Shown piece after piece: positions 8,653-16,551 of a DNA stretch of 64,000 bases. The notes beneath the pieces were generated by a model, which did no database searches, was not told the DNA's origin, and worked only from the letters and a program-made list of their open reading frames with translations. Both the position numbers and the translations under genes were made by a program. Every line of letters begins with the position of its first letter. Position 1 is the stretch's first letter. The stretch lies in contig JAUQWO010000083.1 of the NCBI GenBank assembly GCA_030835135.1, positions 1 through 64,000 on the forward strand, written 5' to 3'. This DNA is from Bacteroidota bacterium (GTDB lineage: Bacteria; Bacteroidota; Ignavibacteria; UBA10030; UBA6906).

Positions 8653-9279
8653 ATGCGATTGACCGGACGCGTATGGTGGGGAGTGCTGTTGATCGTGCTG
8701 GGCATCCTGTTCATCATGGATGGGGATTCGCGATTTCACATCAGCGAGTTCCTCCTCTCACTCTGGCCTCTCCTGCTCGTGGGTGTGGGTGTGTATCTCC
8801 TTCTGCATGCCCGGCGCCCGGTGGACGAGTCGGCACTGATCACCGCGCCACTGGCAGACATCGGGATCGGCAGGCGCGTGGTCGAGTCGGCATCCTCCAG
8901 TCTCCGCGTGGGGAATATCTTCGGCGACGTCAGGTCGCGTGTTGAGGCACGGAATTTCACCGGTGGTTCACTGTCCACCGTCATGGGGGTCGTGACGGCG
9001 GATCTCACGAAGGCTGCGCTGGCCCCCGGCGAGCACGTGCTCAAGGTGGACAGCATCATGGGGTCGGTGATCGTCCGGCTTCCACGCGGGATGGCCTATG
9101 CCGTGACTGCCGATGGCGTCATGGGAACCGTGCGTGCCGGGAATGCGGTCCGGAACGGCTTCTTCCCCTCGGTGCACTACACGTCCGGGGGGTACCGGGA
9201 GGCCCCGGGCAGGATCCATCTCGACCTCTCGACGGTGTTCGGAGAGGTCCGGGTTGAAATGGAAGAGGAGCACGCATAG
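8653..9279 (+). CDS. LiaF-like membrane protein (LiaI/LiaF transmembrane region plus LiaF C-terminal domain)
   Basis: 208-residue membrane protein. Seen: two adjoining hydrophobic segments at the N-terminus (VWWGVLLIVLGILFIM and LLSLWPLLLVGVGVYLLL) followed by a soluble beta-helix-like domain rich in short Val/Gly repeats (IFGDVRSRVEA, TVMGVVTADL, TVFGEVRVEM). This is the arrangement of LiaF-type cell-envelope stress modulators, whose partners LiaRS are not in the window. The chosen ATG has GGGG just upstream; an in-frame upstream extension would run into polX. The next gene follows its stop directly, so co-transcription with the two ferredoxins is likely. Confidence 0.75.
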   Translation: MRLTGRVWWGVLLIVLGILFIMDGDSRFHISEFLLSLWPLLLVGVGVYLLLHARRPVDESALITAPLADIGIGRRVVESASSSLRVGNIFGDVRSRVEARNFTGGSLSTVMGVVTADLTKAALAPGEHVLKVDSIMGSVIVRLPRGMAYAVTADGVMGTVRAGNAVRNGFFPSVHYTSGGYREAPGRIHLDLSTVFGEVRVEMEEEHA

Positions 9280-9582
9280 ATGCCGGTCGTACGGTTCATG
9301 CCTTCCGGTAAAGAGCGGACGATCCGCGCCGGGGCAACGATCCTGGCCGCTGCCAATCAGGCCGAAATGCCGATAGGGCAGTCGTGCAGTGGCGACGGGA
9401 TCTGCGGCTGGTGCCGCGTGACCCTCCTGGAAGGAGCGGGGAACATGCTGCCACCGGGCCCGCTGGAGAAGAAGCTGATGCGGGAGAAGGAGTTCACGCC
9501 GAAGGAACGGGCGGCGTGCCTCGCAAAAGTGAACGGCGACGTCACGATCACGACAACATACTGGGGTCATGAACATGTATAA
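9280..9582 (+). CDS. [2Fe-2S] ferredoxin, plant/adrenodoxin type
   Basis: 100-residue soluble electron carrier. Seen: a beta-grasp N-terminus (VRFMPSGKERTIRAGATIL) and cluster ligands CSGDGICGWC near residue 36, with a fourth Cys in AACLA near 78, giving Cys-x5-Cys-x2-Cys...Cys. Ligand spacing fits ferredoxins that serve oxygenases, hydrogenases or NAD(P)H reductases. It begins right at the stop of the LiaF-like gene and overlaps the next, different type of ferredoxin by 14 bases. The partner enzyme is unknown; the hydrogenase operon lies 1.3 kb downstream. Confidence 0.85.
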   Translation: MPVVRFMPSGKERTIRAGATILAAANQAEMPIGQSCSGDGICGWCRVTLLEGAGNMLPPGPLEKKLMREKEFTPKERAACLAKVNGDVTITTTYWGHEHV

Positions 9583-9928
9583 ACGTCACGTGTTCGTCTG
9601 TACCAATGAGCGGGCAAAGGACCATCCGCGCGGATGCTGCCACGCCAAAGGATCGATCGAGGTCCGGGATGCGCTGAAGGTGGCCATCGGGGCCCGCGGC
9701 CTGAACAAGGTGGTCCGCGGGAATGCCGCAGGATGCCTCGATGCATGTGAGCATGGCGTTACGATGGTGGTCTATCCCGAAGGCATCTGGTACGGACATG
9801 TGACGGTCGCGGATATCCCGGAGATCGTCGAGCGAACGATCGTCAACGGAGAGGTCATCGAGCGCCTCCTCATCAAGGACGACCGGTACCGGCCGACGTC
9901 GCTCTCATTCCCGAAACTCACGATCTGA
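9569..9928 (+). CDS. Thioredoxin-like [2Fe-2S] ferredoxin
   Basis: 119-residue protein of the thioredoxin-fold ferredoxin family, related to NuoE and hydrogenase-associated ferredoxins. Seen: FVCTNERAKDHPRGCC near residue 9 and GCLDACEHG near 53, which supply the four Cys ligands (the second pair as Cys-x3-Cys). An alternative ATG two codons in (9575) would work equally well. It overlaps the upstream ferredoxin by 14 bases, so translation is probably coupled. Two unlike [2Fe-2S] carriers encoded back to back suggest sequential or alternative electron transfer, which is inference. Confidence 0.85.
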   Translation: MNMYKRHVFVCTNERAKDHPRGCCHAKGSIEVRDALKVAIGARGLNKVVRGNAAGCLDACEHGVTMVVYPEGIWYGHVTVADIPEIVERTIVNGEVIERLLIKDDRYRPTSLSFPKLTI

Positions 9929-9947
9929 TCCTGGCCGCGGAGCACGC

Positions 9948-10640
9948 ATGGCAGCCACACCATCATCGAAGAAGCCCGCGCGCACAGCGACACGCACGGA
10001 ACCCCTGGAGAAGAAGCGGGAGCGCGCCCTGGCGATCGTGAAAGCGCTGCGCAAGGATTTTCCGGAGGCGCGTACCGCACTCACCCATGGCTCGCCGTTT
10101 CAATTGCTGGTGGCAACGATCCTCTCCGCGCAGTGCACGGATGAACGCGTGAACATGGTGACTCCGGTCCTGTTCGCACGCTATGATGGAGTGGCGGCGC
10201 TGGCAGGTGCAGACCAGGCGGAGCTCGAGGAGATCATCCGTTCGACGGGCTTCTTCCGCATGAAGGCAAAGAGTATCATCGGGTGCTCGAAGGGCCTCAT
10301 GGAGCGGTTCGGTGGAGAGGTCCCGTCGTCGATCGCAGAGCTCATCACCTTGCCCGGGGTGGGAAGGAAGACCGCGAACGTGGTACTCGGCCAGGCGTTC
10401 GGGATCGCCTCGGGTGTGGTCGTTGATACGCACGTGTACCGGCTCGCGCGCCGGATGGGTTTTTCGAAGGAGAAGACGCCGGAAAGGATCGAACAGGACC
10501 TGATGGAGGTCTTCCCGAAGCGCACATGGATCGAGATCTCGAACCTGTTGATCCTGCATGGCCGCAGGACCTGTCCTGCCCGCAAGCCGAAATGCGATGT
10601 CTGCCGGATCAGGGAAGCGTGCCCGAAGATCATGTCGTGA
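9948..10640 (+). CDS. nth: Endonuclease III
   Basis: 230-residue DNA glycosylase/AP lyase that removes oxidised pyrimidines. Seen: the helix-hairpin-helix LPGVGRKTANVVLG near residue 134, with the catalytic Lys in GRKTANV, the catalytic Asp in VVVDTHVYRLARRMG near 155, and the C-terminal [4Fe-4S] loop CPARKPKCDVCRIREAC near 205 with Cys-x6-Cys-x2-Cys-x5-Cys spacing. It is about 20 residues longer than E. coli Nth because of a basic N-terminal tail. ATG with GGAG nine bases upstream. It is the last gene of the run that began at polX, so two repair enzymes bracket the membrane protein and ferredoxins. Confidence 0.93.
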   Translation: MAATPSSKKPARTATRTEPLEKKRERALAIVKALRKDFPEARTALTHGSPFQLLVATILSAQCTDERVNMVTPVLFARYDGVAALAGADQAELEEIIRSTGFFRMKAKSIIGCSKGLMERFGGEVPSSIAELITLPGVGRKTANVVLGQAFGIASGVVVDTHVYRLARRMGFSKEKTPERIEQDLMEVFPKRTWIEISNLLILHGRRTCPARKPKCDVCRIREACPKIMS

Positions 10641-10878
10641 GTTGCGCAGCCGGTGCGGCATTCCCCCTGTCGCACTGTTGCAGAAATCATCGGTTCCTCG
10701 CGTTTTGCATCCATAAGAACTTTCCTTGTCGTTTCTTGTCATCGGTGCGAATGTTCCGTTCGCAATCCGCCGCATCCCTCTGATTTTCGGTCTTTTGGCC
10801 TCTTGCTCCTGGCACACCTTCTGATTGACAGCTGACATCCCATCGCACCACCCTATTCTCATCGTCTGAGGCACGCGC
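10641..10878 (+). promoter_or_regulatory. Upstream region of the hydrogenase operon
   Basis: The 238-base gap holds an inverted repeat TGCGAA-N7-TTCGCA (10746-10764) and a TGGCAC (10810-10815) that matches a sigma-54 -24 element, though its -12 half is poor (GA instead of GC). A weak CTGACA (10832-10837), 16 bases, TATTCT (10854-10859) could be a sigma-70-type promoter, with GAGG near 10868 as ribosome site. Unlike many genes here, no TTG-N20-TAnnTT promoter is present. The operon may use another sigma factor or an activator. Confidence 0.4.
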
Positions 10879-12000
10879 ATGTATGTCGTCGAGCTCAACG
10901 ATCTTCAGGGTCTCTTCACCGCACTCTCACAGCAGGGCTATACGATCATCGGGCCACAGGTCCGGAACGGCGCCCTCACGTTCGACCGGATGACGTCGGT
11001 CGACGAACTCCCACGCGGATGGACCGATCACCAGGATGGCGGGATGTACAGTATAGCGCGGTCGGGCGATGATGCGCTCTTCTCGTACACCGTTGGCCCG
11101 CATTCCTGGAAAAGGTTTCTCTTTCCGGCCCGTCTCCGGCTCTTCGCGGCGCGGCGGGAAGGGAAAGGCTTCGCGGTCGACCCGCCGGCGGCCACGCCCG
11201 CGCCACCCTATGCCTTCATCGGGGTCCGTGCCTGCGAGCTCGCAGCCCTGGACCTTCAGGACAGGATATTCATGTCCGGACAGTATGCCGATGCGCACTA
11301 TACCGCGATACGTTCCTCCGCGTTCATCGTTGCCGTCAATTGCGGTCGCGGGGGGGGAACGTGCTTCTGCTCGTCCATGGGTACGGGACCGAAGGCGCGG
11401 GATGGTTTCGATCTGGCGCTGACCGAGATCATGGACGGAGAACGCCACGCCTTTCTGATCGAGACGGGGAGCAGCCGGGGCAAGGACGCGCGTGCCGCGA
11501 TGCAGGCACGCGAGGCAGATCCGTCAGAGATCGCCCGTGCCGCCGCGGTGTCGCGGGCAGCCGAATCAACGATGGGCAGGGCGCTCGACACCAGCGGATT
11601 GGCGGGGATCCTGGCGGAGAACTTCGAGCATCAGCGCTGGGATGACATCGCCAAACGCTGCCTTGCCTGTGCCAACTGCACGATGGTCTGTCCGACCTGC
11701 TTCTGCTCCACCGTCGAGGACGTGACGGACCTGACGGGCGATCATGCCGAGCGATGGCGCAGGTGGGATTCCTGTTTCACGTCCGACTTCACGCGGGTCG
11801 CCGGCGGCAACATCCGCATGAGCACGCGTACGCGGTACAGACAGTGGATGATGCACAAGTTGTCGCACTGGGTCGAGCAATTCGGGAGCACCGGATGCGT
11901 CGGTTGCGGCCGGTGCATCACCTGGTGTCCCGTCGGTATCGATATCACCGCGGAAGCCGCAGCCATCCGTGGTGCCAACGTTGCCACCACCAACGGATAG
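10879..12000 (+). CDS. hydB: Hydrogenase beta subunit-like 4Fe-4S dicluster protein
   Basis: 373-residue iron-sulfur protein corresponding to the beta subunit of soluble NAD(P)-linked sulfhydrogenases. Seen: an N-terminal domain typical of these subunits ([26 protein letters not shown] near 113), then two [4Fe-4S] motifs, [12 protein letters not shown] near residue 260 and [12 protein letters not shown] near 340. It relays electrons between the gamma flavoprotein and the delta/alpha hydrogenase core. It is the first gene of an operon whose members overlap or nearly touch through 16431. ATG with GAGG upstream. Symbol follows Pyrococcus naming and denotes the subunit type. Confidence 0.85.
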   Translation: MYVVELNDLQGLFTALSQQGYTIIGPQVRNGALTFDRMTSVDELPRGWTDHQDGGMYSIARSGDDALFSYTVGPHSWKRFLFPARLRLFAARREGKGFAVDPPAATPAPPYAFIGVRACELAALDLQDRIFMSGQYADAHYTAIRSSAFIVAVNCGRGGGTCFCSSMGTGPKARDGFDLALTEIMDGERHAFLIETGSSRGKDARAAMQAREADPSEIARAAAVSRAAESTMGRALDTSGLAGILAENFEHQRWDDIAKRCLACANCTMVCPTCFCSTVEDVTDLTGDHAERWRRWDSCFTSDFTRVAGGNIRMSTRTRYRQWMMHKLSHWVEQFGSTGCVGCGRCITWCPVGIDITAEAAAIRGANVATTNG

Positions 12001-12010
12001 GGATCGAGCC

Positions 12011-12490
12011 ATGGAGAAAGAAGATCTGTCAGAGATCATGCGCCAGCATCCGTTCCTGGCCGGACTGTCCTTCGAACACATGCAGACGCTTGTGGGGTGC
12101 GCCACCAATGTGCGATTTGCGGATGACGAGACCATCATCCATGAAGGACAGGTCGCGAACAAATTCTACCTGATACGGACGGGGAGGGTGGCCCTGCAGA
12201 TGGACGTCCCCGGGAAGGAGCCATTGCGTATCCAGACGGTCGGACCCGGCGAGATCCTGGGCTGGTCGTGGCTCATCTCTCCGTTCCGATGGCACTTCAG
12301 CGGGATCGTGGTGCTGGAGACCCGTGCGATCGCCCTGGATGGTGAGTGTCTCCGGGCGAAGTGCGAGAAGGATCCGTCGTTCGGATACGAAATGCTGAAG
12401 CGCTTGTCGCAGGTGATGGAACGCCGGCTCGACGCGACGCGTCTCCAGCTCATCGATCTGTACGACACTGCCGCGAGGGCCGGACGATGA
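12011..12490 (+). CDS. Cyclic nucleotide-binding-domain protein without DNA-binding domain, in the hydrogenase operon
   Basis: 159-residue protein made of a single CRP/CNB fold. Seen: [15 protein letters not shown] near residue 13, the beta-roll [25 protein letters not shown] and a [11 protein letters not shown] hinge, then one C-terminal helix ending at [21 protein letters not shown]. Crp/Fnr proteins are about 210-230 residues and carry a C-terminal winged helix; here it is absent. The Arg-Ser pair that binds the cyclic phosphate in CRP is not clearly present (RWHFSG in that loop), so the ligand is open. The ATG is 10 bases after hydB and its stop overlaps hydG by ATGA. Such a stand-alone domain more likely acts on the hydrogenase protein than on DNA; that is inference. 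Confidence 0.8.
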   Translation: MEKEDLSEIMRQHPFLAGLSFEHMQTLVGCATNVRFADDETIIHEGQVANKFYLIRTGRVALQMDVPGKEPLRIQTVGPGEILGWSWLISPFRWHFSGIVVLETRAIALDGECLRAKCEKDPSFGYEMLKRLSQVMERRLDATRLQLIDLYDTAARAGR

Positions 12491-13347
12491 CACGTCGAGC
12501 ACAATCGGCACTGGCCGCGGCCGTCGATCCGATGACGCCGACGCCCGTGATGGTCCGGAAAGCGTTGTGGGAGAACGACGACACGTTCACGCTCACGCTG
12601 GATTGCGCGCCGTTGGGGGAGCGATACCGGTTCCTCCCGGGGCAGTTCAACATGGTCTATGTGTATGGCGTCGGGGAGGCGGCGGTCTCGATCAGTTCGG
12701 ACCCCGCGCGTCCGGGAACCCTTGACCATACGATCCACCGTGTCGGTCTGGTGACGACGGCACTCGCGCAGAAGAAACGTGGCGACCTCATCGGGATCCG
12801 CGGCCCGTTCGGGTCGAGCTGGCCCATTGAAGTTGCCCGGGGCAAGGACGTCTGCATCGCTTCCGGGGGCATCGGACTCGCGCCGCTCCGGCCGGTGATC
12901 TACGCCATGCTGAAGGACCGGGATGCGTATGGGCGCGTGATCGTGTTGTATGGCGGCCGGAGCCCGCTGGACCTTCTGTACCGTGTCGAGCTCGAAAAAT
13001 GGGCCAACGACTTCGGTGTGGAGGTGCTCGTGACCGTGGACCGGGGTGATTCGTCCTGGAAGGGACACATCGGGGTCGTGACGTCGCTCTTCCAGTACAT
13101 CAAACTGGATGCGCGTGAGACCATTGCCTATGTGTGCGGTCCGGAGATCATGATGAAGTATACGATCGATGAACTGGATCGCCGGGGGGTTCCGCCGGCG
13201 CAGATGTATCTCTCGATGGAGCGGAACATGAAGTGCGCCGTCGGGTTCTGCGGGCACTGCCAGTATGGGCCCACCTTCATCTGTAAAGAGGGACCGGTGT
13301 ATCCCGTCACACGCGTGCGGCCACTCCTCGACAGAAAGGAGCTCTGA
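12487..13347 (+). CDS. hydG: Hydrogenase gamma subunit, FAD/NAD(P)-binding oxidoreductase
   Basis: 286-residue flavoprotein that exchanges electrons with NAD(P)H. Seen: a ferredoxin-reductase beta-barrel with [10 protein letters not shown] near residue 49 and [18 protein letters not shown] for FAD binding, a NAD(P)-binding domain starting at [17 protein letters not shown] near 123, and a C-terminal [2Fe-2S] motif CAVGFCGHC followed by a fourth Cys in FICKEG near 260, as in dihydroorotate dehydrogenase electron-transfer subunits. The ATG shares bases with the stop of the CNB gene, which selects this start over an in-frame upstream one. Cofactor preference between NAD and NADP cannot be judged by eye. 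Confidence 0.88.
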   Translation: MTRRAQSALAAAVDPMTPTPVMVRKALWENDDTFTLTLDCAPLGERYRFLPGQFNMVYVYGVGEAAVSISSDPARPGTLDHTIHRVGLVTTALAQKKRGDLIGIRGPFGSSWPIEVARGKDVCIASGGIGLAPLRPVIYAMLKDRDAYGRVIVLYGGRSPLDLLYRVELEKWANDFGVEVLVTVDRGDSSWKGHIGVVTSLFQYIKLDARETIAYVCGPEIMMKYTIDELDRRGVPPAQMYLSMERNMKCAVGFCGHCQYGPTFICKEGPVYPVTRVRPLLDRKEL

Positions 13348-13348
13348 C

Positions 13349-14125
13349 ATGCCCGCGAAACGGCCGAAGGTAGCGGTGTTCAAATTTGCTTCGTGCGATG
13401 GGTGCCAGCTGTCGCTACTCGATGCGGAAGACCAACTGCTTGCGGTTGCCGGGGCAGTGGAGATCGCCAATTTTCCGGAAGCATCGCGGAGGATCGTGAA
13501 GGGCCCCTATGACATCGGGCTGGTTGAAGGCAGCATCACCACGCCGCACGATGTGGAGCGGATCAGGGAGATCCGCAAGGAGTGCCGCTTCCTCCTCACC
13601 ATCGGGGCGTGCGCGACCGCCGGGGGGATCCAGGCACTGCGCAACTGGAAGGACGTGAAGGAGTACACCCGTCTTGTGTATGCCTCGCCGGAGTACATCT
13701 CGACGCTCGATCGATCGATGCCGGTGGGGTCGTATGTGCATGTGGACTTCGAGTTGCGTGGGTGTCCGATCAACAAAGCGCAGCTTCTCGAGGTGGTCAA
13801 TGCAGCGCTCAACAAGCGGAAACCTACGATCCCGACCCACAGTGTGTGCATGGAGTGCAAGCTGCGCGGGACGGTATGCGTTCTGGTGGCCAAACAGATC
13901 CCGTGTCTCGGTCCGGTGACCCAGGCCGGCTGCGGCGCACTCTGTCCGTCGTACGACCGCGGCTGCTACGGATGCTTCGGCCCGATGGAGAATCCGAATC
14001 CACCGGCCCTCAGCAAGCGGCTCGTTGCGTTGGGGTGCGACCGGCGGGACGTGGTCCTGATGTACCGCGGGTTCAACGCCTATGCGGAGGCGTTCCGGAA
14101 GGAGAGCGACGCTCATGAAAAATAG
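13349..14125 (+). CDS. hydD: NiFe hydrogenase small (delta) subunit
   Basis: 258-residue small subunit of the NADH-quinone oxidoreductase 20-kDa/hydrogenase small-subunit family. Seen: proximal [4Fe-4S] ligands in [10 protein letters not shown] near residue 12, IGACATAGG near 84 and [11 protein letters not shown] near 135, then a Cys-rich C-terminal half ([36 protein letters not shown]) that can hold additional clusters. There is no twin-arginine signal, so the enzyme is cytoplasmic. ATG preceded by AAGGAG at seven bases. The gene overlaps the alpha subunit by 11 bases. Confidence 0.88.
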   Translation: MPAKRPKVAVFKFASCDGCQLSLLDAEDQLLAVAGAVEIANFPEASRRIVKGPYDIGLVEGSITTPHDVERIREIRKECRFLLTIGACATAGGIQALRNWKDVKEYTRLVYASPEYISTLDRSMPVGSYVHVDFELRGCPINKAQLLEVVNAALNKRKPTIPTHSVCMECKLRGTVCVLVAKQIPCLGPVTQAGCGALCPSYDRGCYGCFGPMENPNPPALSKRLVALGCDRRDVVLMYRGFNAYAEAFRKESDAHEK

Positions 14126-15398
14126 GGTCATCAAGGTTGATACCCTCTGCCGGGTAGAGGGAGAAGGCGGCATCTTCATCAAGATCGCCGACGGCCGGAT
14201 CACGGATACGAAGGTGCGCATCTATGAACCACCCCGGTTCTTCGAGGCATTCCTCCGGGGCCGTAGCTTCGCGGAAGCGCCGGATATCACCGCGCGGATC
14301 TGCGGCATCTGTCCGGTTGCGTACCAGATGAGTGCCGTGCACGCGATGGAAGATGCCTTCGGCGTGACCGTGGATGGCCAGCTGCGGGAACTCCGCCGGC
14401 TCCTGTACTGCGGCGAATGGATCGAGAGCCATGTCCTGCATGTCTTCATGCTGCATGCGCCGGATTTCCTGGGGTACGACGATGCGTTGCAGCTGGCGAA
14501 GGACAAACCCGACCTCGTGCGGGATGCGCTCCGCATGAAGAAGATCGGCAACGATATCGTGACCATCGTGGGCGGGCGGGAGATCCATCCGATCAACGTC
14601 CGTGTCGGCGGGTTCTACCGGGTCCCGGAGCGCCGGGAATTCGAGCGGCTTGCGGAGGACCTGGCATGGGGGAGGGAGAAGGCGCTGGAAGCGGTGCGGC
14701 TCGTTGCCGGGTTGGAGTTTCCGCAGTTCGAGATGGAGTATGAGTATGTCTCTCTGGACCATCCCACGGAATACCCGATGCTGGGGAACCAGATCAGCAC
14801 GCGTCACGGTGTGACGATGGCCGTGAGGGAGTATGAGTTCCACTTCGAAGAGAGGCATGTGCCCCACTCGAACGCCCTGCATTCCGTCCTGAAGGGGCAG
14901 GGGAACTATCACGTTGGTCCGCTGGCACGGTTCAATCTGAACTTCGACCGTCTGCTGCCGGTTGCGCGCAAGGCGGCGGAGGATGCCGGCCTCGTCCCCC
15001 CGGTGATGAACCCGTTCAAGAGCATCATCGTCCGGGCCGTGGAAGCGGTCCATGCGTACGACCTGGCCCTGCGGATCATCGCCGACTATCAGCCACCCGC
15101 GGAGCCGTCCGTGCCGGTCCGCCCGGTACCGGGTATCGGGTTCGGTGCGAGCGAAGCGCCGCGTGGGATCCTGTATCACCGCTACCGGCTGGATGACGAT
15201 GGGGCGATACTGGATGCGAAGATCGTTCCACCGACGGCACAGAACCTGGGCACCATGGAGGCAGACCTGAAACGGTTCGTCACCGCCAACATCGATATGG
15301 AGAGGGAAGAGTTGACGCTGAGGGCGGAACAGGTCGTCCGGAACTACGATCCATGCATCTCATGTGCGACACACGCGGTGACGATCGTCAGGGAATGA
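14115..15398 (+). CDS. hydA: NiFe hydrogenase large (alpha) subunit, group 3b-type
   Basis: 427-residue catalytic subunit that interconverts H2 with protons and electrons. Seen: the N-terminal NiFe motif [16 protein letters not shown] near residue 63 (Arg-x-Cys-Gly-x-Cys-x3-His type... Cys-x2-Cys pair) and the C-terminal motif DPCISCATH near 412, which together supply the four Ni-binding Cys residues. A seven-residue tail follows the last His, the peptide normally removed by the maturation protease encoded next. The subunit set beta-gamma-delta-alpha indicates a soluble NAD(P)-linked group 3 enzyme; group 3b is my best assignment. Start chosen by AAGGAG nine bases upstream; it overlaps hydD. 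Confidence 0.9.
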   Translation: MKNRVIKVDTLCRVEGEGGIFIKIADGRITDTKVRIYEPPRFFEAFLRGRSFAEAPDITARICGICPVAYQMSAVHAMEDAFGVTVDGQLRELRRLLYCGEWIESHVLHVFMLHAPDFLGYDDALQLAKDKPDLVRDALRMKKIGNDIVTIVGGREIHPINVRVGGFYRVPERREFERLAEDLAWGREKALEAVRLVAGLEFPQFEMEYEYVSLDHPTEYPMLGNQISTRHGVTMAVREYEFHFEERHVPHSNALHSVLKGQGNYHVGPLARFNLNFDRLLPVARKAAEDAGLVPPVMNPFKSIIVRAVEAVHAYDLALRIIADYQPPAEPSVPVRPVPGIGFGASEAPRGILYHRYRLDDDGAILDAKIVPPTAQNLGTMEADLKRFVTANIDMEREELTLRAEQVVRNYDPCISCATHAVTIVRE

Positions 15399-15886
15399 AC
15401 ACCGAAGTCCTCGTGATAGGGCTCGGGAACGAATTCCGATCGGACGATGGCCTCGGGCTCTGTGCTGCCAGGGAGGTACAGCGGCGCGGGCCCCCCGGGG
15501 TGAGGGTCATGGAGTGTTCGGGTGAGGGGACAGCGCTCCTGGAGGCCTGGAAGGGAGCGGAGTGTGTGCTCCTGATCGACGCGATATGTCCGGGCCATTC
15601 TGCCGGGAGCCTGCACCGGATCGATTGCCGTCGCGATTCCACGCCACACTCGCTTTTTCGGTCCTCAAGTCATACCTTTGGAGTGTCGGAAGCGATCGCA
15701 CTCGCGACAAGCCTCGGGTCGCTCCCCCGTGTCCTGCTCCTGTATGGCATCGAGGGGTGCAACTTCACGCCGGGCCAGGGCCTGAGTGACGCTGTGGTGC
15801 GCAGTATCCCGGACCTCATCGCATGGATCGGGGCGGACATCGCTGACCTGACCCATACGAATGAACCAGCCAGAGGGACTCCGTGA
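15395..15886 (+). CDS. Hydrogenase maturation protease
   Basis: 163-residue endopeptidase of the HyaD/HycI family, which trims the C-terminal tail of the large subunit after nickel insertion. Seen: the opening strand [17 protein letters not shown] with the first metal-binding acidic residue, a second acid in LLIDAICPG near residue 58, and [14 protein letters not shown] near 90 with the His that recognises nickel. The start overlaps hydA's stop as ATGA, and its stop overlaps the next gene as GTGA. Other maturation genes (hypA-F) are not in the window and must lie elsewhere. Confidence 0.88.
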   Translation: MNTEVLVIGLGNEFRSDDGLGLCAAREVQRRGPPGVRVMECSGEGTALLEAWKGAECVLLIDAICPGHSAGSLHRIDCRRDSTPHSLFRSSSHTFGVSEAIALATSLGSLPRVLLLYGIEGCNFTPGQGLSDAVVRSIPDLIAWIGADIADLTHTNEPARGTP

Positions 15887-16431
15887 CACGACACCAGGCG
15901 CTCGACCTGCTCCATGAGTACACGCTCACCGAACCTCTCCGCAAACATGCGCTGGCCGTCGAAGCCGCGATGAGCGCGTATGCCCGCAAGTTCGGGGAGG
16001 ATGAAGGACTCTGGAGCGTCGTGGGTCTGTTGCACGATTTCGATTATGAACGGTTCCCCTCGTATCCTGACCATCCGACGAAGGGGTCGGAGATCCTGAA
16101 GGACCGTGGGGTCGGTGAGGACGTGCGGCGCGCGATCATGTCGCATGTACCGGACACGGGGATCCCCCGCGATACGCTCATGGCGAAAGCGCTCTTCGCC
16201 TGCGACGAACTTTGCGGCTTCATCATGGCCGCGGCGGTGATCCGTCCGAACAAGATCGCGGACCTCGAGGTCTCCTCGGTGAAGAAGAAGTTGAAGGACA
16301 AGGCGTTCGCGCGGGCCGTGAGCCGGGAGGATATCACCGCCGGCGCTGCGGACCTGGGCGTCCCATTGGACGAGCACATCAGTTACATCATTGCGGCGAT
16401 GAGGAACCGCTCCGCGGAGCTCGGCCTCTAG
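15883..16431 (+). CDS. HD-domain phosphohydrolase
   Basis: 182-residue HD-superfamily protein. Seen: RKHALAVEAAM near residue 20, the HD pair in GLLHDFDYERFP near 48, and a later His in HVPDTG near 88, the usual metal-binding set for a compact HDIG-type phosphohydrolase. It starts with GTG overlapping the protease stop, with GAGGG upstream, so it is the last co-translated gene of the hydrogenase operon. The substrate is unknown. The presence of a CNB-domain protein in the same operon raises the idea of nucleotide turnover, but nothing in the sequence shows cyclic nucleotides as its substrate. Confidence 0.75.
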   Translation: MTRHQALDLLHEYTLTEPLRKHALAVEAAMSAYARKFGEDEGLWSVVGLLHDFDYERFPSYPDHPTKGSEILKDRGVGEDVRRAIMSHVPDTGIPRDTLMAKALFACDELCGFIMAAAVIRPNKIADLEVSSVKKKLKDKAFARAVSREDITAGAADLGVPLDEHISYIIAAMRNRSAELGL

Positions 16432-16551
16432 CACCAACATCTCCCGCGAAGGCCGCGCAGTGCACCTCCTCCGTGCATCCGCTGATCGGCGTCTACCGCT
16501 CCATCCCCACGCCTGCGCGCCTTCACGGGAACCTGCCACCACTCCCCCGGG

